In this document: in pieces, positions 34,029-43,502 of the stretch
Position numbering within the stretch: position 1 is the first letter of the stretch
Layout: every line of letters begins with the position of its first letter
NCBI RefSeq assembly: GCF_009930815.1
Contig: NZ_CP022222.1
Coordinates: 3,390,501-3,454,500, forward strand
Length of the DNA: 64,000 nt
DNA from: Bradyrhizobium sp. CCBAU 051011
GTDB taxonomy: Bacteria > Pseudomonadota > Alphaproteobacteria > Rhizobiales > Xanthobacteraceae
Direction of reading: 5' to 3'
Notes under the pieces: generated by a model
What the model was told of the DNA's origin: nothing
Seen by the model: the letters and a program-made list of their open reading frames with translations, nothing else
Database searches by the model: none
Made by a program: the position numbers and the translations under genes

Positions 34029-34961
34029 TCAGGCCCGCCGCAACAATGGCGGCCTGCGCCGTTCGATTTCCTCGTCCAGCAACGCCGCCAGTTCTTCGCT
34101 CACTTGCACCATCGGGAGGCGAACCTCGGCGCTGTCGATCAGCCCGCTGCGCGCCAGCCAATGCTTGGCCGGCGCCGGGCTCGGTTCGGCGAACAACAGC
34201 CGGGTCAGCCGGGAGAGTTCCTTCCAACACGCCCGCGCACCGTCACGATCGCCTTGTCCGAGCAGAGTCCGCATCGAGGCGAAGGCTTCGGTCTCCAGAT
34301 GCGCCGACAACAGGATCGCACCATCGGCGCCGTCGGCGAGCGCATCGTGATACTCCGCGTCTTCGCCGGTCAGCACGCGAAAGCCCGCTGGCCGCCGCGC
34401 CAGCAAGTCGATCGACTGCGCGCGATCGGCGCTGCAATCCTTGATGCCGACGATGTTCGGATGCGCCGCAAGCTGCAGCAGCGTCTCGTTGCTGAGGCTG
34501 ACGCCGGTCCGGTAGGGGATGTTGTAGAGCACGATCGGCCATGAGGCGTGGTCGGCAAGCTCGGTGAAATGCTGCAGCAGGCCGCGCTGCGATGGGCGGA
34601 TGTAATAAGGGCTCGCAATCAGATAGCCGTCGATCGGCCACGCCGCCGTCTCATCCAGAGCATCCTTCATCTTCGCGGTGGAGGCGCCCGACAGGCCGAG
34701 CAGGATCGGCAAATGGCGCCCACTGCCGGAAAGCTCGCTGCGTGTCAGCGTCACCAGCCGCTCGAGTTCGTCCGCGCGGAGCGACATGCCTTCGCCCGAG
34801 GTTGCCGCGAGAATGAAGCCGTCGATCGGGCCGGCGGCATAGTGGCGGACGAGGCGGCGCAGCGAGGCCTCGTCGAGTTCGCCGTTGCGAAACGGCGTGA
34901 TCAGCGGCAGCCACAGGCCCTGCAGCCGGCTTGCCAGATCGTTCGTGGTGGGGGCAGTCAT
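34029..34961 (-). CDS. Dihydrodipicolinate synthase family aldolase (DapA-like)
   Basis: A 310-aa TIM-barrel lyase. The pyruvate-binding loop is ATSGEGMSL (T-S-G-E, in place of the T-T-G-E of DapA), the catalytic Tyr is in VLYNIPYRTGV (Y-N-I-P), and the Schiff-base Lys is in NIVGIKDCSAD. These define the pyruvate-dependent class I aldolase/DapA superfamily. Monocistronic with no lysine genes near, and with the altered loop, it is more likely a catabolic or sugar-acid member than the housekeeping dapA. A minus-strand terminator lies just upstream of its start. Confidence 0.85.
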   Translation of the reverse strand: MTAPTTNDLASRLQGLWLPLITPFRNGELDEASLRRLVRHYAAGPIDGFILAATSGEGMSLRADELERLVTLTRSELSGSGRHLPILLGLSGASTAKMKDALDETAAWPIDGYLIASPYYIRPSQRGLLQHFTELADHASWPIVLYNIPYRTGVSLSNETLLQLAAHPNIVGIKDCSADRAQSIDLLARRPAGFRVLTGEDAEYHDALADGADGAILLSAHLETEAFASMRTLLGQGDRDGARACWKELSRLTRLLFAEPSPAPAKHWLARSGLIDSAEVRLPMVQVSEELAALLDEEIERRRPPLLRRA

Positions 34962-35002
34962 CGTTCCATCTCCTCATTGGGTGAGCCGGAGACGGGACCA
35001 AT

Positions 35003-35028
35003 AAAAAAACCCCGTCCAGACGGCGGGG
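35003..35028 (-). terminator. Intrinsic terminator upstream of the DapA-like gene
   Basis: On the minus strand CGGGG/CCCCG arms (35010-35016 with 35022-35028, one G-T pair) are followed by seven T (35003-35009). It would end transcripts that come from the right, before the DapA-like start at 34961. Confidence 0.75.
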
Positions 35029-35075
35029 CTTCGGATCGCGGTTTGCGGGCAGTTTTAGCGCGCGCGTCGATCTCG

Positions 35076-35099
35076 GGTCCCCGGGTGGGGACCTTTTTT
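35076..35099 (+). terminator. Plus-strand intrinsic terminator
   Basis: GGTCCCC (35076-35082) pairs with GGGGACC (35087-35093) around GGGT and is followed by TTTTTT. No plus-strand gene lies before it except a region of 110 bp, so it may end an unannotated short transcript or stop antisense transcription into the LysR side. Confidence 0.65.
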
Positions 35100-35192
35100 C
35101 GACGACAAGGCTGCGCACGAACTCGTGATCATGTGCGGATGATGGAGGCCGAGAACCTCAATGTCAATCTGCGCGGAAAACGACACGGACGT

Positions 35193-35223
35193 AAAAAAAA
35201 GCCGGGCCCGAAAGAGCCCGGCT
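35193..35223 (-). terminator. Intrinsic terminator downstream of LysR
   Basis: On the minus strand AGCCGGGC (35223-35216) pairs with GCCCGGCT (35207-35200), followed by a run of eight T. It lies 219 bp after the LysR stop. Confidence 0.85.
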
Positions 35224-35441
35224 CGAGGTATTGGCCACGTGAGGCCGACACAATCACCTTCCAAGAGGGATTACTGAACCACCGCGTCACTGGAGGAGGG
35301 GGACATATGCGCGACGCGATCGCTCAGCGTTTGAGCACTATGATCCTCATCAGTGCCTTGCAGCAAGCACCCAAGCCGCATGTCAGACATGCGGTGAGCG
35401 GGCCCTCTATTAAGGAGGCTAATCCGAAACGACAGGAGCCG

Positions 35442-36335
35442 CTAAGACGGCCAGCGCTGCGCCTTGCTGACCACGAAGTCGCGGAACACCTGCACGCGTG
35501 CCACCGTCTTCAGTTCCTCGGGGTAGACGAAATACGTATCCACCGCGATCGAATCGGTTTCGCCGAACAGCTGCACCAGGCGGTTGTTCTCCTCGACCAG
35601 ATAGTCGGGCAGGGCGGCGATGCCGAGCCCCTGCTGGCAGGCGCGGACCAATCCCAAGATATTGTTCACCTTGAAATAGGCTTCGCGCGGGCCCGAGCCG
35701 TTGCGGCCGGCGTCGATCAGCCAGCTCCGGTTTTGCAGATGCGGCGGCACCTGTGCATCGCCGAGCATGATGATGCGGTGCGAGTCGAGGTCGTCCAGCG
35801 TCCGAGGCGTGCCGAAGCGCTTGATGTATTCCGGCGAGCAATAGGCATGGAAGCCGATCGAGAACAGCTTGCGCTGGATCAGGTCCGGCTGGGTCGGCTT
35901 GCGGGTCCGGATCGCAACGTCGGCCTCGCGCATTGACAGATCGAGATCCTCGTCGGTGACGATCAGCGAGATGCGGATGTCCGGATAAAGCGCGGTGAAC
36001 TCGTCGAGCCGCGGGATCAGCCAGTTGATGCCGAGCGCCGGCGGCGTCGTGATCTTGAGGTCGCCGCTCGGCCGCTCGCGGCTGTCGGTGAGCTTGGCGC
36101 GCGCCGCCTGCAACTGCATGAACACGTCATGCGCGGTGCGAAACAGCAAGTCGCCCTGTTCGGTGAGGATGAGGCCGCGCGCGTGGCGGTGGAACAGCGA
36201 CACCGCAAGCTCCTGCTCCAGCGCGCTGACCTGCCGCGATACCGCCGACTGCGACAGCCCGAGCTGCTCGCCGGCATGGGTAAAGCTCCCCGCCTCCGCC
36301 GCCGCGTGAAAGACTTTCAGCTTGTCCCAGTCCAT
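35442..36335 (-). CDS. LysR-family transcriptional regulator
   Basis: A 297-aa LTTR. The N-terminal winged HTH reads VFHAAAEAGSFTHAGEQLGLSQSAVSRQVSALEQEL, with typical helix spacing, and TEQGDLLFR follows in the linker helix. The substrate domain begins GDLKITTPPALGINWLIP. ATG 36335 (MDWDKLKVF) is preferred; the open frame continues to 36362, only 3 bp from the trxB stop. Being directly downstream of trxB in the same direction, the two may be co-transcribed. Target unknown; redox genes are only a guess from the neighbour. Confidence 0.85.
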   Translation of the reverse strand: MDWDKLKVFHAAAEAGSFTHAGEQLGLSQSAVSRQVSALEQELAVSLFHRHARGLILTEQGDLLFRTAHDVFMQLQAARAKLTDSRERPSGDLKITTPPALGINWLIPRLDEFTALYPDIRISLIVTDEDLDLSMREADVAIRTRKPTQPDLIQRKLFSIGFHAYCSPEYIKRFGTPRTLDDLDSHRIIMLGDAQVPPHLQNRSWLIDAGRNGSGPREAYFKVNNILGLVRACQQGLGIAALPDYLVEENNRLVQLFGETDSIAVDTYFVYPEELKTVARVQVFRDFVVSKAQRWPS

Positions 36336-36364
36336 GTCAAATCCGTCCCGTGATCTAGGCATGA

Positions 36365-37330
36365 CTATTCAGCCGCCGCGCGATCGCTCGCGCGCAAAGC
36401 AAGGAAACGTTCAGCCTCAAGCGCCGCCATGCAGCCAAGGCCGGCGGCCGTGACCGCCTGCCGGTAGGTTTCATCCGCCACGTCGCCGGCAGCGAACAGG
36501 CCGGGGATCGAGGTGGCGGTCGAGTTCGGCGCCACCTCGACATAGCCTGAAGGTTTCAGCTTGATCTGGCCTTTGACGAGGTCGGTGGCCGGCGCGTGAC
36601 CAATGGCGATGAAGACGCCGTCGGCCGGCACATCCTTCAGCGTGCCGGTCTTGACGTTCTTCAGGCGCACATGGGTAACCTTGCCCGGGTTTTCGGTGCC
36701 GCAGATTTCATCGACCGCTGAGTCCCAGACCACCTTGATCTTGGGGTTCTTGAACAGGCGATCCTGCAGGATGCGCTCGGCGCGGAAATGATCGCGGCGA
36801 TGCACGATCGTCACTTGCGACGCGAAGTTGGTCAGGAACATCGCCTCCTCGACCGCGGTATTGCCGCCGCCGACCACGATCACTTCCTTGCCGCGGTAGA
36901 AGAAGCCGTCGCAGGTTGCGCAGGCCGAGACGCCAAAGCCCTTGAACTTTTCTTCCGAGGGGATGCCGAGCCAGCGCGCCTGCGCGCCGGTGGCCAGCAC
37001 CACCGTTTCCGCCAGGTAAACGTCGCCGCTATCGCAGGTCAGCCGGAACGGCCGCTGCGCGAGTTCGAGCTTGGTGACGAGATCGGTGACGATCTTGGTG
37101 CCGACATGCGCCGCCTGCTTCTCCATCTGCTCCATCAGCCAGGGGCCCTGGATGACGTCGGCGAAGCCCGGATAGTTTTCCACGTCGGTGGTGATGGTGA
37201 GCTGTCCGCCGGGTTGGATGCCCTGGATCAGTACGGGTTCGAGCATCGCGCGCGCCGCGTAGATCGCCGCGGTGTAACCGGCGGGGCCGGAACCGATAAT
37301 GACGATCTTGGCATGGATAGGCGCGGGCAT
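36365..37330 (-). CDS. trxB: Thioredoxin-disulfide reductase
   Basis: A 321-aa flavoprotein of the low-Mr type. FAD-binding GSGPAGYTAAIYAARA at the N terminus, redox-active Cys137-Ala-Thr-Cys140 in SACATCDGFF, NADPH-binding GGGNTAVEEA, and the C-terminal FAD motif GLFAAGDVADETYRQAVTAA are all present. It passes electrons from NADPH to thioredoxin in the cytoplasm. Length is usual for the family. Confidence 0.95.
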   Translation of the reverse strand: MPAPIHAKIVIIGSGPAGYTAAIYAARAMLEPVLIQGIQPGGQLTITTDVENYPGFADVIQGPWLMEQMEKQAAHVGTKIVTDLVTKLELAQRPFRLTCDSGDVYLAETVVLATGAQARWLGIPSEEKFKGFGVSACATCDGFFYRGKEVIVVGGGNTAVEEAMFLTNFASQVTIVHRRDHFRAERILQDRLFKNPKIKVVWDSAVDEICGTENPGKVTHVRLKNVKTGTLKDVPADGVFIAIGHAPATDLVKGQIKLKPSGYVEVAPNSTATSIPGLFAAGDVADETYRQAVTAAGLGCMAALEAERFLALRASDRAAAE

Positions 37331-37608
37331 CGGCGGATCCCTCTCTTATTCGGGGGGTTGTTTATGACTGTGCAGAAAGCGCCCGGCAGGACGTCGCGGG
37401 GCGCTGAAAGTGTCAAATCCAAGTCTAAGATATCTGGGTAGCTATGCAAGAATTGCAATTCATCCCAGCGAATTTTCCCCGGAACTGAAGTCACTTTTGC
37501 GAAATGTGGCGCTGCACGCGCAATAAAATTGCGCAAGCGGGGCGGCCTGGGCTAAGAGTTGCCGGTAATACCTGCTTAAGCGCAGCCAAATTAGGGAACC
37601 CGACGCGC

Positions 37609-38088
37609 GTGTCGAAGAATCTTGACGAAATCGACCTCCGAATCCTTGCCGAGATCCAGGCGGATGGCCGAATCACCAACGTGGAACTGGCCAAGCGCGT
37701 CGGCATCTCGCCGCCCCCCTGCCTGCGCCGCGTCCGCACGCTGGAAGAGGAAGGTTACATCCAAGGCTACCGCGGCCTGCTCGATCCGCGCCGGCTCGGT
37801 TTTGACGTCACCGTATTCGCGTCCGTCCACCTGTCCAGCCAGGCGGATGCGGATTTGCGCGCGTTCGAGGAATTCGTTCGCGCCGAACCGCTGGTGCGGG
37901 AATGCTGGATGCTGTCGGGCGAGGTGGATTTCATCCTCAAATGCGTCGCGCCCGACATGGCGACGTTTCAGGATTTCGTCACGCACCTGACGGCTGCGCC
38001 CCACGTGCGCAACGTCAGGACGTCGCTGGTGCTGCACAATTCGAAATATGAAGCGGCAGTGCCGTTGGATGTGAAGGTCGCGGGATGA
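37609..38088 (+). CDS. Lrp/AsnC-family transcriptional regulator
   Basis: A 159-aa protein. The HTH is ILAEIQADGRITNVELAKRVGISPPPCLRRVRTLEEEG, the classic Lrp start, followed by the RAM effector domain (VFASVHLSSQADADLRAFEEFV and CWMLSGEVDFILKCVAPDM). GTG 37609, with AGGGAA upstream, gives the usual family length; the longer frame from 37504 adds non-coding residues. It is divergent from trxB across about 280 bp. It probably senses amino acids. Confidence 0.88.
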   Translation: MSKNLDEIDLRILAEIQADGRITNVELAKRVGISPPPCLRRVRTLEEEGYIQGYRGLLDPRRLGFDVTVFASVHLSSQADADLRAFEEFVRAEPLVRECWMLSGEVDFILKCVAPDMATFQDFVTHLTAAPHVRNVRTSLVLHNSKYEAAVPLDVKVAG

Positions 38089-38116
38089 GACCCAAGCGAG
38101 TGCCGTTTCGGGCGCC

Positions 38117-38201
38117 GGGTGGGCAAAGCGAAGCGTGCCCACCAATTTTTTCGTGGACCGCGAATGGTGGGCACGGCGCAAGTGCGCCTTTGCCCACCCT
38201 A
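38117..38201. repeat. Palindromic intergenic repeat, GGGTGGGCAAAGCG family, copy 2
   Basis: Starts GGGTGGGCAAAGCGAAGCG and ends CGCCTTTGCCCACCCTA, enclosing TGCCCACCA/TGGTGGGCA. It lies between the convergent Lrp and DoxX genes. See copies at 331 and 57497. Confidence 0.88.
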
Positions 38202-38211
38202 CGGCTCACGA

Positions 38212-38634
38212 TTACTTCTTCCGCATCATCGCGTCGGCGCTGATCGGGCCGCCGCCTGCGGTCGAAAGATAAAGGCAGGCGAAGCAGAACAGGATCGCGA
38301 GCGTGCCGCCGTTGATGAGCGGAAAGAAATTCCTCGGCGCATGACCGATGAAGTAGGCAAACGCCATCTCGCCGGCAAGAATGAAGGCGACGGGCCGTGT
38401 GAACAGTCCGACCAGCAAGAGCGCGCCCAGAATCAACTCGATCGCACCGGCGGCTCCCGATAGCGACATCAACTGCACCTTGTTGAGGAAGGCGTAAGCG
38501 TTACCCTCCGGAATGACCGGAAATTTCAGAATCTTCGCGACGCCGAATTGAAACAGCAGCAGGCCGGTGATGAAGCGAAACAGGCTCAGCGCCTGCGGCT
38601 GGAATTTCGCGAGCATCTTGTCGATTTGGTCCAT
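38212..38634 (-). CDS. DoxX family membrane protein
   Basis: A 140-aa protein with four hydrophobic segments. FRFITGLLLFQFGVAKILKF is the family's N-terminal signature, then AAGAIELILGALLLVGLFTRPVAFILAGEMAFAY and a last helix NGGTLAILFCFACLYLS. GGGGGACGATGAC precedes ATG 38634; the longer frame is not coding. DoxX proteins are quinone- or redox-linked membrane proteins of poorly known role. Confidence 0.85.
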   Translation of the reverse strand: MDQIDKMLAKFQPQALSLFRFITGLLLFQFGVAKILKFPVIPEGNAYAFLNKVQLMSLSGAAGAIELILGALLLVGLFTRPVAFILAGEMAFAYFIGHAPRNFFPLINGGTLAILFCFACLYLSTAGGGPISADAMMRKK

Positions 38635-38945
38635 GTCATCGTCCCCCTTGTTTGGCACGCTAGAACTTAGCGTGACGAGATTACACGGTGTTGGCAGATT
38701 GCGTGCGATGCCGACACAACACCCCTGAGATTGAATCATTCCACTTCACGTCGCCGCTGCGCGACATTGTCGCGATTGCAACGCAGCAAGACGACACCCC
38801 GGCAGATCGCAGCGTTCGACTCATCGCCACGAAATGCCGGGGTTTTCCGCCGATCGACTTAGTTATAATCTATAAGCATTGTCCGGGATCGGATATTCAA
38901 AAATCCGCCGCGCCACCACTCACAATCCTGTCAGCGCGACGGCAA
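38635..38945. other. Intergenic stretch between DoxX and greA terminator
   Basis: 311 bp holding the DoxX promoter and nothing else I can support. The segment near 38855-38885 (TTAGTTATAATCTATAAGC) is AT-rich and could be a -10-like element on either strand. No convincing ORF. Confidence 0.3.
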
Positions 38946-38948
38946 CAA

Positions 38949-38973
38949 AAAGCCGCGTGGCAAACGCGGCTTT
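38949..38973 (-). terminator. Intrinsic terminator of greA
   Basis: AAAGCCGCG (minus strand from 38973) pairs with CGCGGCTTT (to 38949) around TTTGCCA, followed by further T. It lies 53 bp after the greA stop. Confidence 0.88.
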
Positions 38974-39025
38974 GTCGCAACAGTAACTTGCAGGTGACTA
39001 CAGCATGATCCCAAGCGGATCGCGC

Positions 39026-39502
39026 TTAGCGCCACTCGACCTTGGTGATCTCGTAGGCCTTGGCGCCGCCCGGCGCCATCACTTCGACGGTCGTGCCCTT
39101 CTTCTTGCCGATCAGGGCGCGGGCGAGCGGCGAGGTGATGGAGATGCGGCCCTTCTTGGCGTCGGCCTCGACTTCGCCGACGATCTGCCACACCGCCTTC
39201 TTCTCGGTGTCCTCGTCGACCAGCGTGACGGTGGCGCCGAACTTGATGGTATCGCCGGAGAGTTTCGAGATGTCGATCACGTCGGCGCGCGCGAGCTTGT
39301 CCTCGATCTCGGCGATGCGACCTTCATTGTGCGACTGCTCTTCCTTGGCCGCGTGATACTCCGCGTTCTCGGAGAGGTCGCCATGCGAGCGCGCTTCCGC
39401 AATATGCTCGATGATGCGCGGACGCTCCACCGATTGGCGCTGCTTCAACTCGACCTCCAGGGCGGCATAGCCGCTAGCAGTCATCGGAACCTTGTCCATC
39501 AT
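39026..39502 (-). CDS. greA: Transcription elongation factor GreA
   Basis: A 158-aa protein of standard length. The N-terminal coiled coil has the tip with conserved acidic residues in [20 protein letters not shown], and the C-terminal FKBP-like domain has [20 protein letters not shown]. GreA enters the RNA polymerase secondary channel and stimulates cleavage of backtracked RNA. ATGs at 39502 and 39499 are adjacent; GGAAGGACGGAAGA precedes them. Confidence 0.95.
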   Translation of the reverse strand: MMDKVPMTASGYAALEVELKQRQSVERPRIIEHIAEARSHGDLSENAEYHAAKEEQSHNEGRIAEIEDKLARADVIDISKLSGDTIKFGATVTLVDEDTEKKAVWQIVGEVEADAKKGRISITSPLARALIGKKKGTTVEVMAPGGAKAYEITKVEWR

Positions 39503-39713
39503 TCTTCCGTCCTTCCATCGCACGAGCCGCCCATTGCGCGGAACGCACGAGGTATTTCCTAGATTTTGATTCGGGCTTTCGTGGCCCGATGCGAGCCCGC
39601 CAGCCTATTAATTTCGGCCCCTTCAGGGGCCGATTCAACATCCAAACGAGCGGTGAGTTCCAGCCATACGGCTTTATTGCCAATCGTTTAGCGGGCATTC
39701 GCCCAGCCAACGA

Positions 39714-42700
39714 TCAGGTCTCGGAAAAGTAACTCTGCAGTGTGCGGACCTCAAGGTCCCCGCCCAGATAGGCGCGGATGCCCTGGGCGGCCGCTACAGC
39801 ACCCGAAAGAGTGGTGTAATACGGCACTTTATGCAAGAGGGCAGCCCGCCGCAGCGATCGGCTGTCGGCCAGCGCCTGCGGCCCCTCGGTGGTGTTGAAG
39901 ACGAGCTGGATGTCGCCATTGGTGATGGCGTCGACGATATGCGGCCGTCCTTCCAACACCTTGTTGACCTTCTCCGTCGGAATGCCCTTGTCAGTCAGGA
40001 AGCGTTGCGTGCCTGAGGTGCCCATCACCTTGAAGCCGAGCGAGTGCAGCAAGCGCACCGCATCCGCGATGCGGTCCTTGTCGGTCTCGCGCACCGAGAC
40101 GAAGACGGTGCCCTTGCGCGGCACGCGGGTGCCGCCGCCGAGTTGGCTCTTGGCGAAGGCGATCTCGAACGAGCGGTCGATGCCCATGACCTCGCCGGTC
40201 GAGCGCATCTCCGGACCGAGCACGGTATCGACGCCGGGGAAGCGCGCGAAGGGGAAGACGGATTCTTTTACGCCGACATGGCCGAGCTGCTTCTTCTTCA
40301 GCTTGAAGTCGGCAAGCTTTTCGCCGGCCATGATCCGCGCGGCGATCTTCGCCACCGGCGTGCCGACGACCTTGGCGACGAAAGGCACGGTGCGCGACGC
40401 CCGCGGGTTGACTTCGAGCACATAGATCTCGCCGTCCTTGATCGCGTACTGCACGTTCATCAGGCCGACGACATCGAGGCCGAGTGCGAGCTCGCGGGTC
40501 TGCCGCTCGAGCTCCTCGATCATCTTCGCGTCAAGCGAATGCGGCGGCAGCGAACAGGCGGAATCGCCGGAGTGAATGCCGGCTTCCTCGATATGCTCCA
40601 TGATGCCGACGATGAAAGTGTCCTTGCCGTCGCAGAGGCAGTCGACGTCGATCTCGGTGGCGTCGGACAAATAGCGGTCGAACAGCAGCGGGTTCTTGCC
40701 GAGCACGGTGTTGATCTGCCCTGTCTTGTCGTTGGGGTAGCGCGCCTTGACGTCGGCCGGCACCAGTTCGGGCAGGGTGCCGAGCAGGTAGTCGTTGAGC
40801 TGGTTTTCCTCGCGGATGATCTGCATCGCGCGGCCGCCCAGCACATAGGACGGGCGCACCACCAGCGGCAGGCCCAGATCGGCCGATACCAGCCGCGCCT
40901 GCTCAACCGAATAGGCGATGCCGTTCTTGGGCTGCTTCAGCCGCAACTTGTCGAGCACGCGTTTGAAACGGTCGCGGTCTTCCGCAAGGTCGATGGCGTC
41001 GGGCGAGGTGCCGAGGATCGGCACGTCGGCGGCTTCCAGCGCGCGCGCCAGCTTCAGCGGGGTCTGGCCGCCGAACTGTACGATCACGCCGTGCAGCGTG
41101 CCGTTCTGCCGCTCGGTGGCGACGATTTCCAGCACGTCCTCGGCGGTCAGCGGCTCGAAATAGAGGCGGTCGGCGGTGTCGTAGTCGGTCGAAACCGTCT
41201 CCGGATTGCAGTTGACCATGATGGTCTCGTAGCCGGCATCGTCGAGCGCGAAGCAGGCGTGGCAGCAGCAATAGTCGAATTCGATGCCCTGGCCGATCCG
41301 GTTCGGGCCGCCGCCGAGGATGATGACCTTCTTCTTGTCCGACGGCGCACTCTCATCGGCAAGCGCGCCCGCGAACGGCGCCTCATAGGTCGAATACATA
41401 TAGGCGGTGGGGGAGGCGAACTCCGCCGCGCAGGTGTCGATACGCTTGAACACCGGCCGGACGCCAAGCGCATGACGCTTCGCGGTGATCTCGGCTTCGG
41501 TGGACTCGGACAGCACGGCAAGCCGCGCGTCGGAAAAGCCCATCGCCTTCAGCATGCGCATGCCATAGCCGTTCGGCGGCAGGCCATGCGCCCTGATCTT
41601 GGCTTCCATGTCGATGATGCCGCGCATCTCGCTGAGGAACCAGGGATCGATCTTGCAGGAATTGAAGATCTCCTCGTTCGACCAGCCGAGTCGCATCGCC
41701 TGCGCCACCTGCAGGATGCGGTTCGGCGTCGGCGTGCCGAGCGCGGCGCGGATCGCGTTCTTGTCGTCGCCATGGCCGAGGCCTTCGATCTCGATGTCGT
41801 CGAGCCCGGTCAGGCCGGTTTCGAGCCCGCGCAGCGCCTTCTGCAGGCTTTCCTGGAAGGTGCGGCCGATCGCCATGACCTCGCCGACCGACTTCATCGA
41901 AGTCGTCAGCGTGGTGGAGGCGCCGGGAAACTTCTCGAACGCGAAACGGGGGACCTTGGTGACGACATAGTCGATGGTCGGCTCGAACGAGGCGGGCGTA
42001 GCGCCGCCGGTGATGTCATTGGCGATTTCATCGAGCGTGTAGCCGACGGCGAGCTTGGCGGCGACCTTGGCGATCGGGAATCCGGTCGCCTTCGATGCCA
42101 GCGCCGAGGAGCGCGACACGCGCGGATTCATCTCGATCACCACCATGCGGCCGTCCTCGGGATTGACGCCGAACTGCACGTTGGATCCGCCGGTCTCGAC
42201 CCCGATCTCGCGCAGCACTGCGATCGAGGCGTCGCGCATGATCTGGTATTCCTTGTCGGTCAGCGTCAGCGCCGGCGCCACCGTGATGGAATCGCCGGTG
42301 TGCACGCCCATCGGATCGAGGTTCTCGATCGAGCAGACGATGATGCAATTGTCCTTCTTGTCGCGCACCACCTCCATCTCGAACTCTTTCCAGCCGAGCA
42401 CGGATTCCTCGATCAGCACTTCGTTGGTCGGGGAGGCGTCGAGGCCGCGTTCGATGATGTCGAGAAACTCTTCCTTGTTGTAGGCGATGCCGCCGCCGGT
42501 GCCGCCCATGGTGAAGGAGGGACGGATGATCGCGGGCAGCCCGATCTCGGATAGCGCCATCAGCGCCTCGCCGAGCGCGTGCTCCTGGTAGCGCTTGCGA
42601 CGCTCGTTTTCGCCGATCGTCCATTGCCGTTCGAGCTCATCCAGCGCGTCGCCGGATAGTTTCTCGCGTTCGGCGAGGTATTTGTCGCGATAGGACTTCT

Positions 42701-43178
42701 TCAGCGCCGAGGCGTTGGCCAGCCGCGATTTCGGCGTCTGCAGGCCGATCTTCTCCATCGCGTTGCGGAACAGCTGGCGGTCTTCGGCCTTGTCGATGGC
42801 GTCGGCGGTGGCGCCGATCATCTCGACGTCGAATTTGTCGAGCGTGCCCTGCCGGCGCAGCGACAGCGCGCAGTTCAGCGCGGTCTGGCCGCCCATGGTC
42901 GGCAGCAGCGCAAAGCCGCCCGGGATGACGTAGCGTTCGTTCTCGATGATCTTGGCGACGATCTCGGGAGTGATCGGCTCGATATAAGTCGCATCCGCCA
43001 GTTCCGGATCGGTCATGATGGTGGCCGGATTGGAATTGACGAGGACGATGCGGTAGCCCTCTTCCTTCAGCGTCTTCACCGCCTGGGTGCCGGAATAGTC
43101 GAATTCGCAGGCCTGGCCGATCACGATGGGGCCGGCGCCGATGATCAGGATGGTGGAGATATCTGTTCTTTTGGGCAT
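39714..43178 (-). CDS. carB: Carbamoyl-phosphate synthase, large subunit
   Basis: A 1154-aa protein with the two homologous ATP-grasp halves ([27 protein letters not shown] in the first; [25 protein letters not shown] in the second) and a C-terminal MGS-like regulatory domain. It is about 80 residues longer than the E. coli enzyme, largely from a charged insert near residues 165-210 ([38 protein letters not shown]), known in alphaproteobacteria. It makes carbamoyl phosphate from bicarbonate, ATP and ammonia supplied by CarA, for arginine and pyrimidines. carA lies 15 kb away. A leader region with a terminator hairpin lies directly upstream. Confidence 0.97.
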   Translation of the reverse strand: MPKRTDISTILIIGAGPIVIGQACEFDYSGTQAVKTLKEEGYRIVLVNSNPATIMTDPELADATYIEPITPEIVAKIIENERYVIPGGFALLPTMGGQTALNCALSLRRQGTLDKFDVEMIGATADAIDKAEDRQLFRNAMEKIGLQTPKSRLANASALKKSYRDKYLAEREKLSGDALDELERQWTIGENERRKRYQEHALGEALMALSEIGLPAIIRPSFTMGGTGGGIAYNKEEFLDIIERGLDASPTNEVLIEESVLGWKEFEMEVVRDKKDNCIIVCSIENLDPMGVHTGDSITVAPALTLTDKEYQIMRDASIAVLREIGVETGGSNVQFGVNPEDGRMVVIEMNPRVSRSSALASKATGFPIAKVAAKLAVGYTLDEIANDITGGATPASFEPTIDYVVTKVPRFAFEKFPGASTTLTTSMKSVGEVMAIGRTFQESLQKALRGLETGLTGLDDIEIEGLGHGDDKNAIRAALGTPTPNRILQVAQAMRLGWSNEEIFNSCKIDPWFLSEMRGIIDMEAKIRAHGLPPNGYGMRMLKAMGFSDARLAVLSESTEAEITAKRHALGVRPVFKRIDTCAAEFASPTAYMYSTYEAPFAGALADESAPSDKKKVIILGGGPNRIGQGIEFDYCCCHACFALDDAGYETIMVNCNPETVSTDYDTADRLYFEPLTAEDVLEIVATERQNGTLHGVIVQFGGQTPLKLARALEAADVPILGTSPDAIDLAEDRDRFKRVLDKLRLKQPKNGIAYSVEQARLVSADLGLPLVVRPSYVLGGRAMQIIREENQLNDYLLGTLPELVPADVKARYPNDKTGQINTVLGKNPLLFDRYLSDATEIDVDCLCDGKDTFIVGIMEHIEEAGIHSGDSACSLPPHSLDAKMIEELERQTRELALGLDVVGLMNVQYAIKDGEIYVLEVNPRASRTVPFVAKVVGTPVAKIAARIMAGEKLADFKLKKKQLGHVGVKESVFPFARFPGVDTVLGPEMRSTGEVMGIDRSFEIAFAKSQLGGGTRVPRKGTVFVSVRETDKDRIADAVRLLHSLGFKVMGTSGTQRFLTDKGIPTEKVNKVLEGRPHIVDAITNGDIQLVFNTTEGPQALADSRSLRRAALLHKVPYYTTLSGAVAAAQGIRAYLGGDLEVRTLQSYFSET

Positions 43179-43318
43179 CAGCTCTCAGACTGGAAATTGG
43201 GCACAAAAAAAGGGCGCGCATGCTGCGCGTCCCCTAAGCCAAGAGCGCGGGTCACCCTCGCGCGCGGGTGGTCTTTAGACCAGATTTTGCACCCGCGAAA
43301 CCCCCAAAAACCCCTCAT
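43178..43318 (-). CDS. Possible 46-aa leader ORF coupled to carB
   Basis: From ATG 43318 an open frame of 46 codons runs to a TGA that overlaps the carB ATG as TGATG. It begins [20 protein letters not shown] and its 3' part crosses the terminator-like hairpin. There is no clear Shine-Dalgarno site, and a frame of this length can arise by chance in GC-rich DNA. The overlap with carB is the only reason to list it; a translated leader controlling carB is a hypothesis. Confidence 0.3.
   Translation of the reverse strand: MRGFWGFRGCKIWSKDHPRARVTRALGLGDAQHARPFFVPNFQSES
43205..43233 (-). terminator. Terminator-like hairpin 27 bp upstream of carB
   Basis: On the minus strand GGGACGCGC (43233-43225) pairs with GCGCGCCC (43219-43212, one bulged A) around AGCAT and is followed by TTTTTTT (43211-43205). 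It would terminate transcription just before carB, so it could be an attenuator or the end of an upstream transcript. Confidence 0.65.
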
Positions 43319-43380
43319 CAACCGCGATTTTAGGGGAAATCAGGGGGTATTGCCGAGAGCCCGGCTTCGCCCTTCGGGCT

Positions 43381-43490
43381 ACGCCGCGGCAGCCTTCGCT
43401 ACGATAGGGCTTGCCGAGCCGAGGTCCGCCTTCGCTCCGCTACGGCGCGACAGCCTTCGCCACCGCTGGCTTGCCGAGCCGAAGCTGCGG
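43381..43490. repeat. 60-bp direct tandem repeat, two degenerate units
   Basis: CAGCCTTCG and GGCTTGCCGAGCCGA recur at the same spacing in 43381-43440 and 43441-43490 (repeat offset 60 bp, second copy incomplete). It lies between carB and the tRNA-Cys-like gene. No coding potential or known function. Confidence 0.6.
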
Positions 43491-43502
43491 AGCAGCGAAG
43501 GC

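Larger units (their letters stand above)
34962..35441. other. 480-bp gene-free region with three terminator hairpins
   Basis: Between the leftward DapA-like and LysR genes lie three intrinsic terminators (34999-35031 minus, 35076-35099 plus, 35193-35223 minus). The ORFs here are antisense extensions without protein-like sequence. The 190 nt between the two minus-strand terminators could be a small RNA ending at 35003. A plus-strand start with GGAGGAGGGGG before ATG 35307 only opens a frame antisense to LysR. Confidence 0.4.

Noticed and set aside
35307..35441. Possible plus-strand gene after GGAGGAGGGGG at 35293
   Set aside because: The ribosome-site-like sequence is attractive, but the frame has no stop before running 500 bp antisense into LysR.
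34548..35936. 462-aa plus-strand frame
   Set aside because: Antisense to the DapA-like and LysR genes and crosses three terminators; no domain.
40044..42554. 836-aa open frame on the plus strand
   Set aside because: It is antisense to carB, a certain gene; long frames opposite GC-rich genes are common, and its residues (Arg/Asp/Gly/His-rich) have no domain.
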